NCBI GenBank assembly: GCA_016716325.1
Contig: JADJWO010000001.1
Location: 1,240,001-1,304,000, forward strand
Reading direction: 5' to 3'
DNA from: Nitrosomonadales bacterium
GTDB taxonomy: Bacteria > Pseudomonadota > Gammaproteobacteria > Burkholderiales > Gallionellaceae
Length of the DNA: 64,000 nucleotides
Notes under the pieces: generated by a model
Told to the model about the DNA's origin: nothing
What the model saw: the letters and a program-made list of their open reading frames with translations, nothing else
The model's database searches: none
Shown: in pieces, positions 32,984 through 41,718 of the stretch
How positions within the stretch are numbered: position 1 is the first letter of the stretch
How the letters are laid out: each line of letters opens with the position of its first letter
Made by a program: the position numbers and the translations under genes

Positions 32984-33790
32984 ATGGCTTGGACATCCGG
33001 TACCGCTTCGGACTACCTCGACCTGCTGACGCGCCTCAAGGCCTTCGTCACCGAGCAGATGCTGCCGGCCAACGAGCGCTGGCAAGTCATGCGCTGGGTG
33101 CCGGGACCGCCGGCCGAACTGGTGCTCAAGGGCGTCGGCCTGGCCGGCTCGGATGAAATCTATGTCGCGATACAGACGGAAACCTCGTCGGACTATGGCA
33201 ACTGGAAACTACGGGGCTATGTCACCTACAACCCCGGGGTGGCGTTTGATGCCCAGTACAACAGCAGTCAAACCTACTATGCGCTGCTGACCCTGTCGGC
33301 GATGCCATACTGGTTTGTCGCCAACGGCCGCCGCATCGTGGTGGTGGTCAAGACCGGCACCTACTACGAGTGTGTGCATCTCGGTCTGTTCCTGCCCTAT
33401 GCGACGCCGGCCCAATATCCGTATCCCCTGGTGGTGGGCGGCTCATACAACGGCTCGACGCGCTGGAGCAACGCTTACCCCTACCGCAACCATCTGCCTC
33501 GCACGGCCGGCTATTCCGGGGCGTACTGGTCGCCCACAGGCACATGGAACAGCAGTCCGTATTTCTGGCCGGGGACCTGGGGCAGCAATCAGCGCGAAGC
33601 GCCGGATGGCAGCTACCCGCTGCTGCCCTTCGTGATGCAGGGCCTGGGCGAACTGGATGGCATGTACAGCGTGCCGGGCTACGGCAATGCCGTGGAGAAC
33701 ATCATCACCGCCAATGGCGTGGATCACCTTGTGGTGCAGGACGTGTATCGCACCGGGTACTACGACTACTGGGCACTGAAGCTCGAATAG
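32984..33790 (+). CDS. Phage tail-associated protein (paralogue 1)
   Basis: 268 residues. It begins MAWTSGTASDYLDLLTRLKA and is rich in Y, W, G and S, with many beta-prone stretches (GAYWSPTGTWNSSPYFWPGT). The start resembles that of the next gene, suggesting old duplication. Such proteins follow tape measures in some siphoviruses and may form the tail tip or baseplate surface. No enzymatic motif. Confidence 0.75.
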   Translation: MAWTSGTASDYLDLLTRLKAFVTEQMLPANERWQVMRWVPGPPAELVLKGVGLAGSDEIYVAIQTETSSDYGNWKLRGYVTYNPGVAFDAQYNSSQTYYALLTLSAMPYWFVANGRRIVVVVKTGTYYECVHLGLFLPYATPAQYPYPLVVGGSYNGSTRWSNAYPYRNHLPRTAGYSGAYWSPTGTWNSSPYFWPGTWGSNQREAPDGSYPLLPFVMQGLGELDGMYSVPGYGNAVENIITANGVDHLVVQDVYRTGYYDYWALKLE

Positions 33791-33793
33791 ATC

Positions 33794-34555
33794 ATGGCAT
33801 TCCAATCCGGCATCACCACCTCGCCGAACGACCTGCTCGACAAGATCCGGCTCTTCGCCACCACCTACTGCGGCTACACGCAGCTGATGTACCAGGCGGA
33901 CTCGGGTTACTACCGGCTGCACCTGCAGCACGCGGGCAGCGGCCAATACGTCAATCTGCATTCCTGGAGCAGCTACCTCGCGGCCTATGGCTCGACTGCG
34001 TTCAGCAGCGGCCTGGCCTACGGCTCACAAACCGTATCAGGTGGCTCGATCTCGGCCAACCTGCTGTCCGGCAGTGCCGAATACTTCCTGTTCGGCGGGG
34101 ATGGCTACTGCTATTGCGTCACGCAATACACCAGCACCATCTACAACATGCTGCTCTTCGGCACCATGACCAAGACCTGCAGTTTCACGGGTGGTGCTTT
34201 TCTTTCCGACAGCTACAGCGGTGCCGTGCGCGCCGACATCGACAGTGCGACCAATGCCTGGAAAACCGCCAACGGCTCCGGCAATACCTCGTCGCGGATG
34301 TTCTACACCAGCCTGACACGGCAACTCGACAGCTATTCACCGATCACTTTCAACGGGGTGACGCCGCTGTATCCGATCACCGTCGAGGTGGGACGGACGA
34401 CGCCGACCTACTATTACTCGATGGTGGGCTATATCCCCGAGGTCCGTCTGCTGCGCATGAACGGTCAGTACGCCAACAAGGACATCGTCACGCTTGGCAG
34501 CGACGAGTGGATGGTGTTCAGCACGTCCTATGGCGGCTACGCCTTCAAGAAATGA
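33794..34555 (+). CDS. Phage tail-associated protein (paralogue 2)
   Basis: 253 residues. It starts MAFQSGITTSPNDLLDKIRL, like its neighbour, then turns into a Y/S/T-rich beta-structured region (SGSAEYFLFGGDGYCYCVTQ). The end, EVRLLRMNGQYANKDIVTLG, resembles a viral structural domain. It overlaps the next gene by four bases. Probably a virion surface protein near the tail tip. Confidence 0.75.
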   Translation: MAFQSGITTSPNDLLDKIRLFATTYCGYTQLMYQADSGYYRLHLQHAGSGQYVNLHSWSSYLAAYGSTAFSSGLAYGSQTVSGGSISANLLSGSAEYFLFGGDGYCYCVTQYTSTIYNMLLFGTMTKTCSFTGGAFLSDSYSGAVRADIDSATNAWKTANGSGNTSSRMFYTSLTRQLDSYSPITFNGVTPLYPITVEVGRTTPTYYYSMVGYIPEVRLLRMNGQYANKDIVTLGSDEWMVFSTSYGGYAFKK

Positions 34556-36243
34556 CGACCTTTGTGGGAGGTGTGTTGCCCTCGGGCGTGAAGGGCGATC
34601 CGGCCTATGCCTTGCCGGAGAAATTCCTGCCGGCACCGTTTCGCCCTTATGAGGGGGCCATTGCGCGATTCTCCAGCGGCGGATTCCTAACGAACCTTCT
34701 GCCGGTCAGCGAACTGCCGGTTGGCTTCGCCGGCTTCACGATTCGCCAGTTCGAGCAGCACTGGTATCACCAGATTCATCTGCTGCCGGGCAAGATCATC
34801 CTGGGCAATCTACTGTCGACGCAGATGCGGCAGATCGAAGTGTGGAACGCGCATTTCGCCACCAAGACCCTGTCGGCCATCGTCGGCGAGAACGATGGTG
34901 GCATCGTGCTGTCGGGAAGCAGTAATCCGCCGACGTCATTCGGGATGCTCTCCTCGCGCTTGTACGAGGTATCCATCAGTCTCGATGGTCCCCCGGTCAT
35001 TGAGGCGTCCTTCACCTTCCAGTTTCCAGGGGAGACGCCGCGCCTGAGCATCTCGGGTCGACGGGTCGTGGTCTTCGGCCTGCGGCCACACTGGGGAGAG
35101 TCCTGGCTGGAACGACTGGCCTGGGCCACCGATGTGCTGACCGCCCGGGATGGCACGGAACAGCGCGTGAGCCTGCGCGTCAATCCGCGCCGCTCGCTCG
35201 AATTCACGATACTGCTCGGGCGCGACGATGCGGCCTTGCTGGATGTACTGCTGTCGGCCTGGCAGTCGCGGGTCTATGCCTTGCCGATCTGGCCAGACAA
35301 GACGCAGTTAGCGGGCAGCTTGGTGGCGGGCAGCACCTTCATTCCACTGACGACGACGCATCTTGAGTACGAGGCCGATGGCCTGCTGGTGATCGGTACC
35401 GACAGTCGCAATACCGAGGCTGCGGAAGTGCTGTCGGTGGCCAGCAATGGCGTAACGCTCAAGCAACCCATCCTCCAGTCCTGGCCGGCAGGTGCCTTCG
35501 TAACGCCTGCGCGCACCGCACGGCTGCGCATCAGCCAGCCGGTAACGCGGATCACGGAAGCCATCGTCACGGCCCGGGTGGTGTTCGATATCGCGGGAAC
35601 CACCACGATCACCAAGCAGGACAACACCACCAAGCTGAGCAATGTGCCGATCTGGCCGATGACCTTTCCGCGATCGAACCGGGAGCGCGATGTGGAGGTG
35701 GAGTATCAGCGGCTCGCTGAGGTCCTGGACTACGAGACCGGCATCACGGCGGTAGATGACTCGGGAGCGCGACCGTTCATTCGTCGTACTTTCGATTTCC
35801 GCTTCAGCAGTCGTGCCGAGATTGCCGCCTTCAAGGGCTGGCTGGCGGCACGTGCCGGTCGCCTGGTGGCGTTCTGGCAGCCGGGGTTGGAAACGTCCAT
35901 CGTGCCGACCCGCAAGATTCTGTCGAACCAGACAGTGATGACCGTGGCGGCGCGTGGCTATGCCTTGTACTTCAACCCGATGCCGGGACGCACCGAAGCC
36001 GCCTTCCTGCACAAGAACGGCACTTGGTACTACCGCACGATCCTGAGCTTCGGCGCGGGGACCCTCAGTGAAGAGGAAACGATGACGCTGGACCAGACCT
36101 TCGGCTTCGATGCCAATCCCGAAGACTGGCTCGCGATCTACTTCCTCGAAAAAAGCCGGCTCGACAGCGACCAGATCGAATTGCACTGGATCTCTGACCG
36201 GATCGTCGAATCGGCGCTGCCGATCAAGAGCATCAAAGGCTGA
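34552..36243 (+). CDS. Tail tip/distal tail protein (putative)
   Basis: 563 residues from the ATG at 34552, overlapping the previous stop; a far longer in-frame extension upstream overlaps two real genes and is rejected. It contains RRVVVFGLRPHWGESWLERL, VTRITEAIVTARVVFDIAGT and a repeated-looking FTFQFPGETP/FDFRFSSRAEI type of strand. It sits where distal tail/hub proteins are coded. No enzymatic motif is seen. Confidence 0.8.
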   Translation: MTTFVGGVLPSGVKGDPAYALPEKFLPAPFRPYEGAIARFSSGGFLTNLLPVSELPVGFAGFTIRQFEQHWYHQIHLLPGKIILGNLLSTQMRQIEVWNAHFATKTLSAIVGENDGGIVLSGSSNPPTSFGMLSSRLYEVSISLDGPPVIEASFTFQFPGETPRLSISGRRVVVFGLRPHWGESWLERLAWATDVLTARDGTEQRVSLRVNPRRSLEFTILLGRDDAALLDVLLSAWQSRVYALPIWPDKTQLAGSLVAGSTFIPLTTTHLEYEADGLLVIGTDSRNTEAAEVLSVASNGVTLKQPILQSWPAGAFVTPARTARLRISQPVTRITEAIVTARVVFDIAGTTTITKQDNTTKLSNVPIWPMTFPRSNRERDVEVEYQRLAEVLDYETGITAVDDSGARPFIRRTFDFRFSSRAEIAAFKGWLAARAGRLVAFWQPGLETSIVPTRKILSNQTVMTVAARGYALYFNPMPGRTEAAFLHKNGTWYYRTILSFGAGTLSEEETMTLDQTFGFDANPEDWLAIYFLEKSRLDSDQIELHWISDRIVESALPIKSIKG

Positions 36244-36245
36244 AC

Positions 36246-37043
36246 ATGTCCTACCTCACGCAGGAAACCTCGGTGGCCGCTGGCCTGCCGGTGGAACTCT
36301 ATCGCTTCGTCCTTGGCCAGCAGATCTGGGCGGTGACCAGCGGCCGCGAGGTCGTGACCTACCAGGCCGACACCTACCAACCGGCCGTTCTGCGTCGTTC
36401 CGGACTGGAGCAATCGCCGGATTTCTCGCGCAATGGCATCGAACTGGAATGTGCGCGCGACTTTGCGGTGGCCCAGTTGTTTGCCGCCAGTCGGCCCAAC
36501 GGGGTGGTGTCTCTGACGCTGTTTCGCAATCACTACGGCGATAGCGAATACATCACCGCATGGAAGGGCCGGGTGGCTTCGGTGGTGTTTGCCGGCAGTG
36601 GCGCGACGATCCGCTGCGAATCGATCTTCACGGCCCTCAAGCGCCCGGGATTGCGGGCGCATTACCAGACCGGGTGCCGCCATGCCCTCTACGACCCAGG
36701 CTGTGGCATCAACAACCAGGCCTACAAGATCGCCGGCACGCTGAGCGCGGTCTCTGGATTGACGGCAACGTCGGTGGCCTTCCTGTCGCAGAGCACCGGA
36801 TGGCTGACCGGCGGTTACCTTCGCGTGGGCGGCGTACCGCGCATGATCACCCAGCACTCGGGCGATACGGTGACCCTGTCGAGCGTCCTGCCCGGACTGG
36901 CGGTAGGCAGTGCCTTCGAAGCCTTCGCCGGCTGCGACCGCAGTTTCTCGACCTGCCAGAGCAAGTTCGGCAATTCGCTGAACTTTGGCGGATTCCCATG
37001 GATACCGGCAAAGAACCCCTTTGCCGGCGACTCGATCATCTGA
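36246..37043 (+). CDS. DUF2163 phage tail protein (BR0599-like)
   Basis: 265 residues. The DUF2163 family is clear: ISxLxYRF-like start LPVELYRFVLGQQIWAVTSG, a cysteine pair in TGCRHALYDPGCGINNQAYK and the terminal GCDRSFSTCQSKFGNSLNFG then GFPWIPAKNPF. In relatives it is a tail hub component, encoded just before a small NlpC-type or DUF gene. Cysteines may bind a metal or form disulfides. Confidence 0.87.
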   Translation: MSYLTQETSVAAGLPVELYRFVLGQQIWAVTSGREVVTYQADTYQPAVLRRSGLEQSPDFSRNGIELECARDFAVAQLFAASRPNGVVSLTLFRNHYGDSEYITAWKGRVASVVFAGSGATIRCESIFTALKRPGLRAHYQTGCRHALYDPGCGINNQAYKIAGTLSAVSGLTATSVAFLSQSTGWLTGGYLRVGGVPRMITQHSGDTVTLSSVLPGLAVGSAFEAFAGCDRSFSTCQSKFGNSLNFGGFPWIPAKNPFAGDSII

Positions 37044-37046
37044 ATC

Positions 37047-37286
37047 ATGTGGACTCAAATTCTCATCTGGGTGGTGACCACAGTCATCGGTGCCTTGCTG
37101 AGCCCCCGGCCGCCCAAACCGGCTTCCGTCTCGCCCGGCAATGTGGATGTTCCAGTGGCCGAACAGGGCAAACCCATCCCGGTGCTGTTCGGCACGCGCG
37201 TCATCCGCCAGGCCAACTGCGTCTGGTATGGCGACATCAAGACCACGGAAATTCGCCAGACGTCTGGCAGTGGAGGCAAGAAATGA
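37047..37286 (+). CDS. Small tail-module protein with N-terminal hydrophobic segment
   Basis: 79 residues. WTQILIWVVTTVIGALLS is a membrane-like or signal-like stretch (2-19), followed by PRPPKPASVSPGNVDVP and PIPVLFGTRVIRQANCVWYG. The second part resembles the start of large tip proteins, suggesting that it belongs to the tip complex or is a split N-terminus. It overlaps the next gene. Confidence 0.75.
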   Translation: MWTQILIWVVTTVIGALLSPRPPKPASVSPGNVDVPVAEQGKPIPVLFGTRVIRQANCVWYGDIKTTEIRQTSGSGGKK

Positions 37287-37477
37287 TCGTGACACATGAG
37301 GATGCGAAGGCATTGGGCTATTGCAATGCCGGACTGCGTAAATGGTTCCCGCGTGATGGAGTCAGCTTCGACGACTTCCGTCGGGACGGTGTGACGACCG
37401 ACTGGCTCCGGGCCAGTGGTGACGCCATGGCCATTCGCCTCGCCGAAGCGGTCGAACAACGCGAGCAGGTGGCCTAA
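37283..37477 (+). CDS. Small phage protein (DUF6950-like position)
   Basis: 64 residues in ATGA overlap. It includes AKALGYCNAGLRKWFPRDGV and SFDDFRRDGVTTDWLRASGD, a short helical acidic fold. It lies between tail hub genes. In relatives a NlpC/P60 peptidase often takes this place; this protein is too short for one and has a single cysteine. Function unknown. Confidence 0.72.
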   Translation: MIVTHEDAKALGYCNAGLRKWFPRDGVSFDDFRRDGVTTDWLRASGDAMAIRLAEAVEQREQVA

Positions 37478-39688
37478 GTGGGCGGCGGCGGAAAACGTGG
37501 TGGCGGCTCGAGTTCCTATGTCGTCGGCCATCGCTACTACGCGGGGCTCCATCTGGTCCTGTGCCATGGGCCGGTCGATGCCATCACCCGCATCATCGTC
37601 GGCGAGCGCACCGCCTGGAGCGGCAGCATCACGAGCAGCCAGACGATCTACATCAATGCCCCGCAGCTGTTCGGCGGCGATTCGCGCGAAGGCGGTGTGC
37701 AGGGCTATGTCGAGGTGAAGTTCGGCGGCCCGGCTGAAACGGTATCCGGTTACCTTCAGCAGAAGCTCGGCAGCATCATTCCGGCGTTTCGCGGCGTGCT
37801 GTCGCTGATCGTCCAGCAGTGCCAGTTGTCAGCCATGAACCCCTACATCAAGCCCTGGAGCGTCGAGGCACGGCGGATTCCGGCACCGGTGGCCCTGGGC
37901 AGCGGCTACATCAACGGAGACGCCAATCCGGCCCATATCATCTACGAGTGCCTCAACAATGCGACCTGGGGTCTGGGGCACGCCACCAGCGAGATCGATG
38001 CCAGCAGTTTCTCTACGGCGTCCTACACCCTGGGCAGCGAACAGTTCGGACTCTCCCTGCTGTGGGATCGCGAACAGCCCCTCGAAGAGTTTATCGGTGA
38101 AGTCCTGCGCCACATCGACGGCACCTTGTATGTTCATCCCCGTACCGGGCAATACACACTGAAACTCGCCCGGGCGGATTACAGCCTTCCCAGCCTCATG
38201 GTGCTGGATGCCACCAATATCCTCGCGCTGGAAAGCTTCTCGCGTCCGGCCGAATCCGAACTGATCAATCAGGTCACGGTGCGCTACCGGGACCGCAGCA
38301 CTGACAAGGACGCGGCGATCACCGTGCATGACCTGGCGGCCCTGGAACTGGCCGGAGGCGTGGTGTCCTCGGTGACGGTGGACTATCCGGGCATCAGCAA
38401 CGGCACGCTGGCCTCGAAGGTGGCGCTGGGTGACCTCAAGCAGCTGTCCGTTCCCCTGGCCAAGGCGACGCTGGTCGCCAACCGCAAAGCGGCCAGTCTC
38501 AATATCGGCGATGTCTTCAAGCTGACCTGGCCGGAACTGGGCATCGCCCAATTGGTGATGCGGGTGGTGCGCATCAGCTATGGCACCCTGACCGATGGGC
38601 GGGTGCGCATCGAGTGTGTCGAAGACATCTTCGGCTTGCCCTCGGCCACCTATGTCTCACCGACGCCCACCTCCTGGGTCTCGCCACTGACCGCCCCGGC
38701 CCCGGTGCCGTTCAGGAAACTGGGTGAGGCACCCTGGTGGACGGTGGTGAAACGGGTGGTTGGCGAATCGGCGACGGCCCGGGCTGAACTTGAACCCGAA
38801 GGTGGTCTGCTGGTGGTGTGCGCGAGCCGGCCCTCCGGAGATTCCCTCAACGTGAAAGTGCTGACGCGCCAGGGCAGCGCCGCCTTTGCCGAGGTTGAGG
38901 CGATGGGTTTTACGCCCAACGCGACGCTGATCAACGACATCGACCCGGCTGCCACTGTGCTGGCAATCGGCAACGGGCAGGATCTGGAGTCGGTCGGCCT
39001 CGACAAGCTGGCCTATCTCGACGATGAGATCGTGGCCATCAAGGCGGTGAATCTCGGTGCCGGGACGATCACGGTGGAACGGGGCATTCTCGATACCGTT
39101 CCGGTGAGTCATCTGGCCGGCGCGCGGATCTGGTTCGCCGATGGTGTGGAAGCCCTGATCACCGAGCAGTATCTGTCCGGGGAGTCGCTGCAGGTCAAGC
39201 TGCTGCCGTCGACCGGCATGGGACGCCTGGCGGAGTCGGCGGCGACAGCCGACAGCTACACGTTCGCAAAAAGGATGATCCGGCCGTACCCACCAGGGAA
39301 TGTGCGCGTCAATAACGTGATGTGGCCCACCGCGATTCTGGGTCAGGTGGCGCTGACCTGGGCTCATCGCGACCGCATGCAGCAGACCGTCTATCTGGTG
39401 ACGCAGGCGGAAGGCAACATCGGTCCCGAGGCGGGTGTGACCACCACGGTTCGCATCTACAACGAGAACCTTGGGCTCCAGAAAACCCTCTCGGGACTGA
39501 CCACGACGTCCCTGACCTATACGACCACCGACGAAGCCACGGATAGCGGGCTGGGCCGGATCAACGGCCGGCTCAAGGTCGAGATCGAGTCGGTGCGCGA
39601 CGGGCAGGTCAGCTGGCAAAAGCAAACGCGGAGTTTCGAGCGGGCGGGCTTCGGCCTGAACTACGGCAAATACTATGGAGGCATCTGA
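37478..39688 (+). CDS. Tail tip host-specificity protein (gpJ-like, Phage-tail_3)
   Basis: 736 residues from a GTG directly after the previous stop. It starts with a glycine-rich leader (MGGGGKRGGGSSSYVVGHRY). Phage-tail_3 region: LSLLWDREQPLEEFIGEVLR then HIDGTLYVHPRTGQYTLKLA, LINQVTVRYRDRSTDKDA. The last 200 residues contain fibronectin-type strands. It forms the tip that contacts the receptor. Confidence 0.9.
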   Translation: MGGGGKRGGGSSSYVVGHRYYAGLHLVLCHGPVDAITRIIVGERTAWSGSITSSQTIYINAPQLFGGDSREGGVQGYVEVKFGGPAETVSGYLQQKLGSIIPAFRGVLSLIVQQCQLSAMNPYIKPWSVEARRIPAPVALGSGYINGDANPAHIIYECLNNATWGLGHATSEIDASSFSTASYTLGSEQFGLSLLWDREQPLEEFIGEVLRHIDGTLYVHPRTGQYTLKLARADYSLPSLMVLDATNILALESFSRPAESELINQVTVRYRDRSTDKDAAITVHDLAALELAGGVVSSVTVDYPGISNGTLASKVALGDLKQLSVPLAKATLVANRKAASLNIGDVFKLTWPELGIAQLVMRVVRISYGTLTDGRVRIECVEDIFGLPSATYVSPTPTSWVSPLTAPAPVPFRKLGEAPWWTVVKRVVGESATARAELEPEGGLLVVCASRPSGDSLNVKVLTRQGSAAFAEVEAMGFTPNATLINDIDPAATVLAIGNGQDLESVGLDKLAYLDDEIVAIKAVNLGAGTITVERGILDTVPVSHLAGARIWFADGVEALITEQYLSGESLQVKLLPSTGMGRLAESAATADSYTFAKRMIRPYPPGNVRVNNVMWPTAILGQVALTWAHRDRMQQTVYLVTQAEGNIGPEAGVTTTVRIYNENLGLQKTLSGLTTTSLTYTTTDEATDSGLGRINGRLKVEIESVRDGQVSWQKQTRSFERAGFGLNYGKYYGGI

Positions 39689-40038
39689 TGGCAAGTACTG
39701 ATCCCAACCTGGGACTGACCTACGGCTGGACCCTCGGCGAGTCCGGGTGGCACACGACGATGGACGGCAACTTGAAGCGGCTCGGTGCGGTGGTCGGTCT
39801 CGCCGTCAAGGATCGGGATCTGGTCACGCCGCCGGCCAGTCCGGTCGATGGCGACCGCTACATCATTCCGGCCGCTGCGACCGGTGTGTGGGCTGGCAGG
39901 ACCAACCAGATCGCCGTGCGCGTGGCCAGTGCCTGGGAGTACTACACGCCGAAGGTCGGCTGGCTTTGCTACATCGATGACGAGGCTGTGCTCTCGGCTT
40001 ACAAGGCCACCGGCTGGAGTGCCGGCATCGCGATCTGA
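39688..40038 (+). CDS. DUF2793 phage tail protein
   Basis: 116 residues overlapping the tip gene by one base. It matches DUF2793: LGLTYGWTLGESGWHTTMDG, NLKRLGAVVGLAVKDRDLVT, SPVDGDRYIIPAAATGVW, AWEYYTPKVGWLCYIDDE. Related domains decorate tips and fibres. It is the last structural gene; a hairpin follows. Confidence 0.88.
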   Translation: MASTDPNLGLTYGWTLGESGWHTTMDGNLKRLGAVVGLAVKDRDLVTPPASPVDGDRYIIPAAATGVWAGRTNQIAVRVASAWEYYTPKVGWLCYIDDEAVLSAYKATGWSAGIAI

Positions 40039-40059
40039 CATTGCTTTATCAACACTACG

Positions 40060-40080
40060 AGCCCACCCACGAGGTGGGCT
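40060..40080 (+). terminator. Hairpin after the tail genes (weak terminator)
   Basis: AGCCCACC (40060-40067) pairs perfectly with GGTGGGCT (40073-40080) around CACGA. The following TCGCATTTC has only a short T tract, so termination is probably partial, allowing lysis genes to be read through. Confidence 0.5.
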
Positions 40081-40103
40081 TCGCATTTCTGGAGGACGAA
40101 ATC

Positions 40104-40397
40104 ATGGATGCAACCCCAATGGAGCGCCGCAAGATGGTGACCATCCCACAAGAAGAATTCGAGGCGATGCTGGAGCGCGCCGCCGAACGTGGAGCTCGCG
40201 CCGCATTGCATGGCGTGGGCCTGGATGGTGAGGATGCCGCTCACGACATTCGGGAACTGAGAAACCTGCTGGATGCCTTCAATGAGGCCAAGCGCACGGC
40301 GGGCATCACGCTGGTCAAGATGATTGTCACCGGACTGGTGCTGGCCTTGCTGGCTGGCACCGTGCTCAAGATCAAGTTGTTCGGGGGCCAGCCATGA
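40104..40397 (+). CDS. DUF6127-like small membrane protein of lysis module
   Basis: 97 residues from the ATG at 40104 with GGAGGA upstream. It has a polar helical front (EEFEAMLERAAERGARAALH) and a C-terminal transmembrane segment (about 70-90, LVKMIVTGLVLALLAGTVL). It matches DUF6127-type genes that precede holins. It overlaps the next gene by four bases. Possibly a lysis accessory. Confidence 0.78.
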   Translation: MDATPMERRKMVTIPQEEFEAMLERAAERGARAALHGVGLDGEDAAHDIRELRNLLDAFNEAKRTAGITLVKMIVTGLVLALLAGTVLKIKLFGGQP

Positions 40398-40870
40398 TCG
40401 AGACGCTACTCGGCGGCCTGCTGGGTGGGGCCTTCCGCCTCGCACCGGAAATCCTGAAGTGGATGGACCGCAATGGTGAGCGAACTCACGAACTGGCGAT
40501 GCAGGACAAGGCGCTGGAGTTCGAGAAACTACGCGGTGCGCAGCGGATAGGTGAGATCGGTGCCAGCGCCGATGCGGCATGGAATACCGGAGCGATCGAT
40601 GCGTTGAAGGAAGCGGTCGCTACCCAGGGGCAGCGCTCCGGTGTGCGCTGGGCCGATGCCTTATCGATCAGTGTGCGACCGGTGATTACCTACTGGTTCA
40701 TGTTGCTCTACTGTGCGGCGAAGACGGCCGCGTTTGTGGCTGCTATTACTGCCGGCGCTGGTTGGGGCACGGCGGTCCTGCACGCCTGGACGGAAGCCGA
40801 TCAGGCGCTATGGGCCGGTGTGCTGAACTTTTGGTTTCTCGGGCGCGTGTTCGATCGAGTGCGATCGTGA
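40394..40870 (+). CDS. Holin-like membrane protein (3TM holin family)
   Basis: 158 residues. The amphipathic start MIETLLGGLLGGAFRLAPEI is followed by a polar helix, then hydrophobic segments at about 95-120 (VITYWFMLLYCAAKTAAFVA) and 137-153. It lies directly before the lysozyme, whose GTG overlaps its stop. This fits the Holin_3TM group; it would permeabilise the inner membrane at lysis. Confidence 0.82.
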   Translation: MIETLLGGLLGGAFRLAPEILKWMDRNGERTHELAMQDKALEFEKLRGAQRIGEIGASADAAWNTGAIDALKEAVATQGQRSGVRWADALSISVRPVITYWFMLLYCAAKTAAFVAAITAGAGWGTAVLHAWTEADQALWAGVLNFWFLGRVFDRVRS

Positions 40871-41334
40871 TCGAGGTTCCGAAATTGGCCATCGAACTGG
40901 CCAAGCGTTTCGAAGGATTCGAACGCAAGGTGAAGCGCGGCACAGAAATCACCGCCATCCCTTACGTGTGTCCTGCCGGATTTTGGACGATTGGTTTCGG
41001 CCATCTCTGCGACCCGAAGCATCCGCCAATCACCGAGGCCGAAGCCGAGGTCTATCTGGCGCGCGACCTGCAATCGTCACTCGCCGCCACGCTGCGCTAC
41101 TGCCCCGTGCTGGCCACTGAGCCCGAGGGGCGGCTCGCTGCTATCGTGGATTTCACGTTCAACCTTGGTGCGGGGCGTTTGCAGACCTCGACGCTGCGGC
41201 GACGAATCAACCAGCGAGATTGGTCGAGCGCAGCCCAAGAGCTACGCCGATGGATCTACGGCGGCGGAAAAGTGCTGTCGGGTCTTGTCACGCGACGGGA
41301 GGCTGAGGCCGCTTGGCTACTTCGCAACGCATGA
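40867..41334 (+). CDS. Phage lysozyme (glycoside hydrolase 24)
   Basis: 155 residues from a GTG. The catalytic glutamate E16 is in KRFEGFE, and the block PAGFWTIGFGHLC (36-48) holds C35 and T41 in the Asp/Cys-Thr positions of T4-like lysozymes. The region between E16 and C35 is longer than usual. VDFTFNLGAGRLQTSTLRRR and RREAEAAWL complete the fold. No signal peptide, so it needs the holin. No spanin was seen. Confidence 0.92.
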   Translation: MIEVPKLAIELAKRFEGFERKVKRGTEITAIPYVCPAGFWTIGFGHLCDPKHPPITEAEAEVYLARDLQSSLAATLRYCPVLATEPEGRLAAIVDFTFNLGAGRLQTSTLRRRINQRDWSSAAQELRRWIYGGGKVLSGLVTRREAEAAWLLRNA

Positions 41335-41353
41335 TCCAGAAACGCGCGGAAGA

Positions 41354-41384
41354 GCTTGGCTTCTGGGCCGAACAGCGCGTTCAT
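41354..41384 (+). repeat. 31-bp dispersed element, copy E
   Basis: GCTTGGCTT, 8 nt, AACAGCGCGTTCAT: the same flanks as copies B-D, here on the + strand 22 kb away. It ends about 28 nt before the start at 41413. Confidence 0.8.
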
Positions 41385-41412
41385 GTCATCTCCCGCAATG
41401 AAGGAGCTAATG

Positions 41413-41703
41413 ATGACCAACCGATACAAGCGAGCCGTGATCGAGGACATTTCCTGCCACGGCATTGATGACGCCACTCAATCAAATCTGCTCGATCTCT
41501 TTGAGCACGCGATGAAGTCCATCGCAACCACCCTGGCACGCGAAGCCAGATTCGACACGGCCGACTTTGCCTCGGCCCCGCAACATGGGTGCGGAGGCTT
41601 TCATTTGATCGTAAGCCGCCTACGCGCTGACGGTCGCGAAACCTGGCGTGGCGAATTCAGCAAGGGCGATCAGCAACTTACTGTGTTCGGCTGCCTCGAA
41701 TAG
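41413..41703 (+). CDS. Hypothetical protein, last prophage gene
   Basis: 96 residues from the ATG at 41413, six nt after AAGGAG (41401-41406); an ATG at 41410 is too close. It contains YKRAVIEDISCHGIDDATQS, NLLDLFEHAMKSIATTLARE and a beta end (ETWRGEFSKGDQQLTVFGCL). No family recognised. The dispersed element upstream marks it as an accessory gene of the prophage. Its stop lies in the left arm of a hairpin shared with the BREX-island end. Confidence 0.7.
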   Translation: MTNRYKRAVIEDISCHGIDDATQSNLLDLFEHAMKSIATTLAREARFDTADFASAPQHGCGGFHLIVSRLRADGRETWRGEFSKGDQQLTVFGCLE

Positions 41704-41718
41704 TCCTGCGACTATTCG
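41697..41718. terminator. Symmetric hairpin at the prophage/BREX junction (possible bidirectional terminator)
   Basis: CGAATAGTC (41697-41705), loop CTGC, GACTATTCG (41710-41718): a perfect 9-bp stem. The + gene stop (41701-41703) is in one arm and the - gene stop (41712-41714) in the other, so both genes end GAA TAG. No T tract follows on either side, so a recombination-site origin is also possible. Confidence 0.55.

Noticed and set aside
33370..34551. Very long in-frame extension (to 957 residues) upstream of the tail gene at 34552
   Set aside because: It overlaps two well-supported genes in another frame and has no ribosome site; the ATG at 34552 overlaps the preceding stop in the usual way.
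37283..37477. NlpC/P60 cell-wall peptidase expected at this place in the tail cluster
   Set aside because: The encoded protein has 64 residues and no Cys-His catalytic pair.
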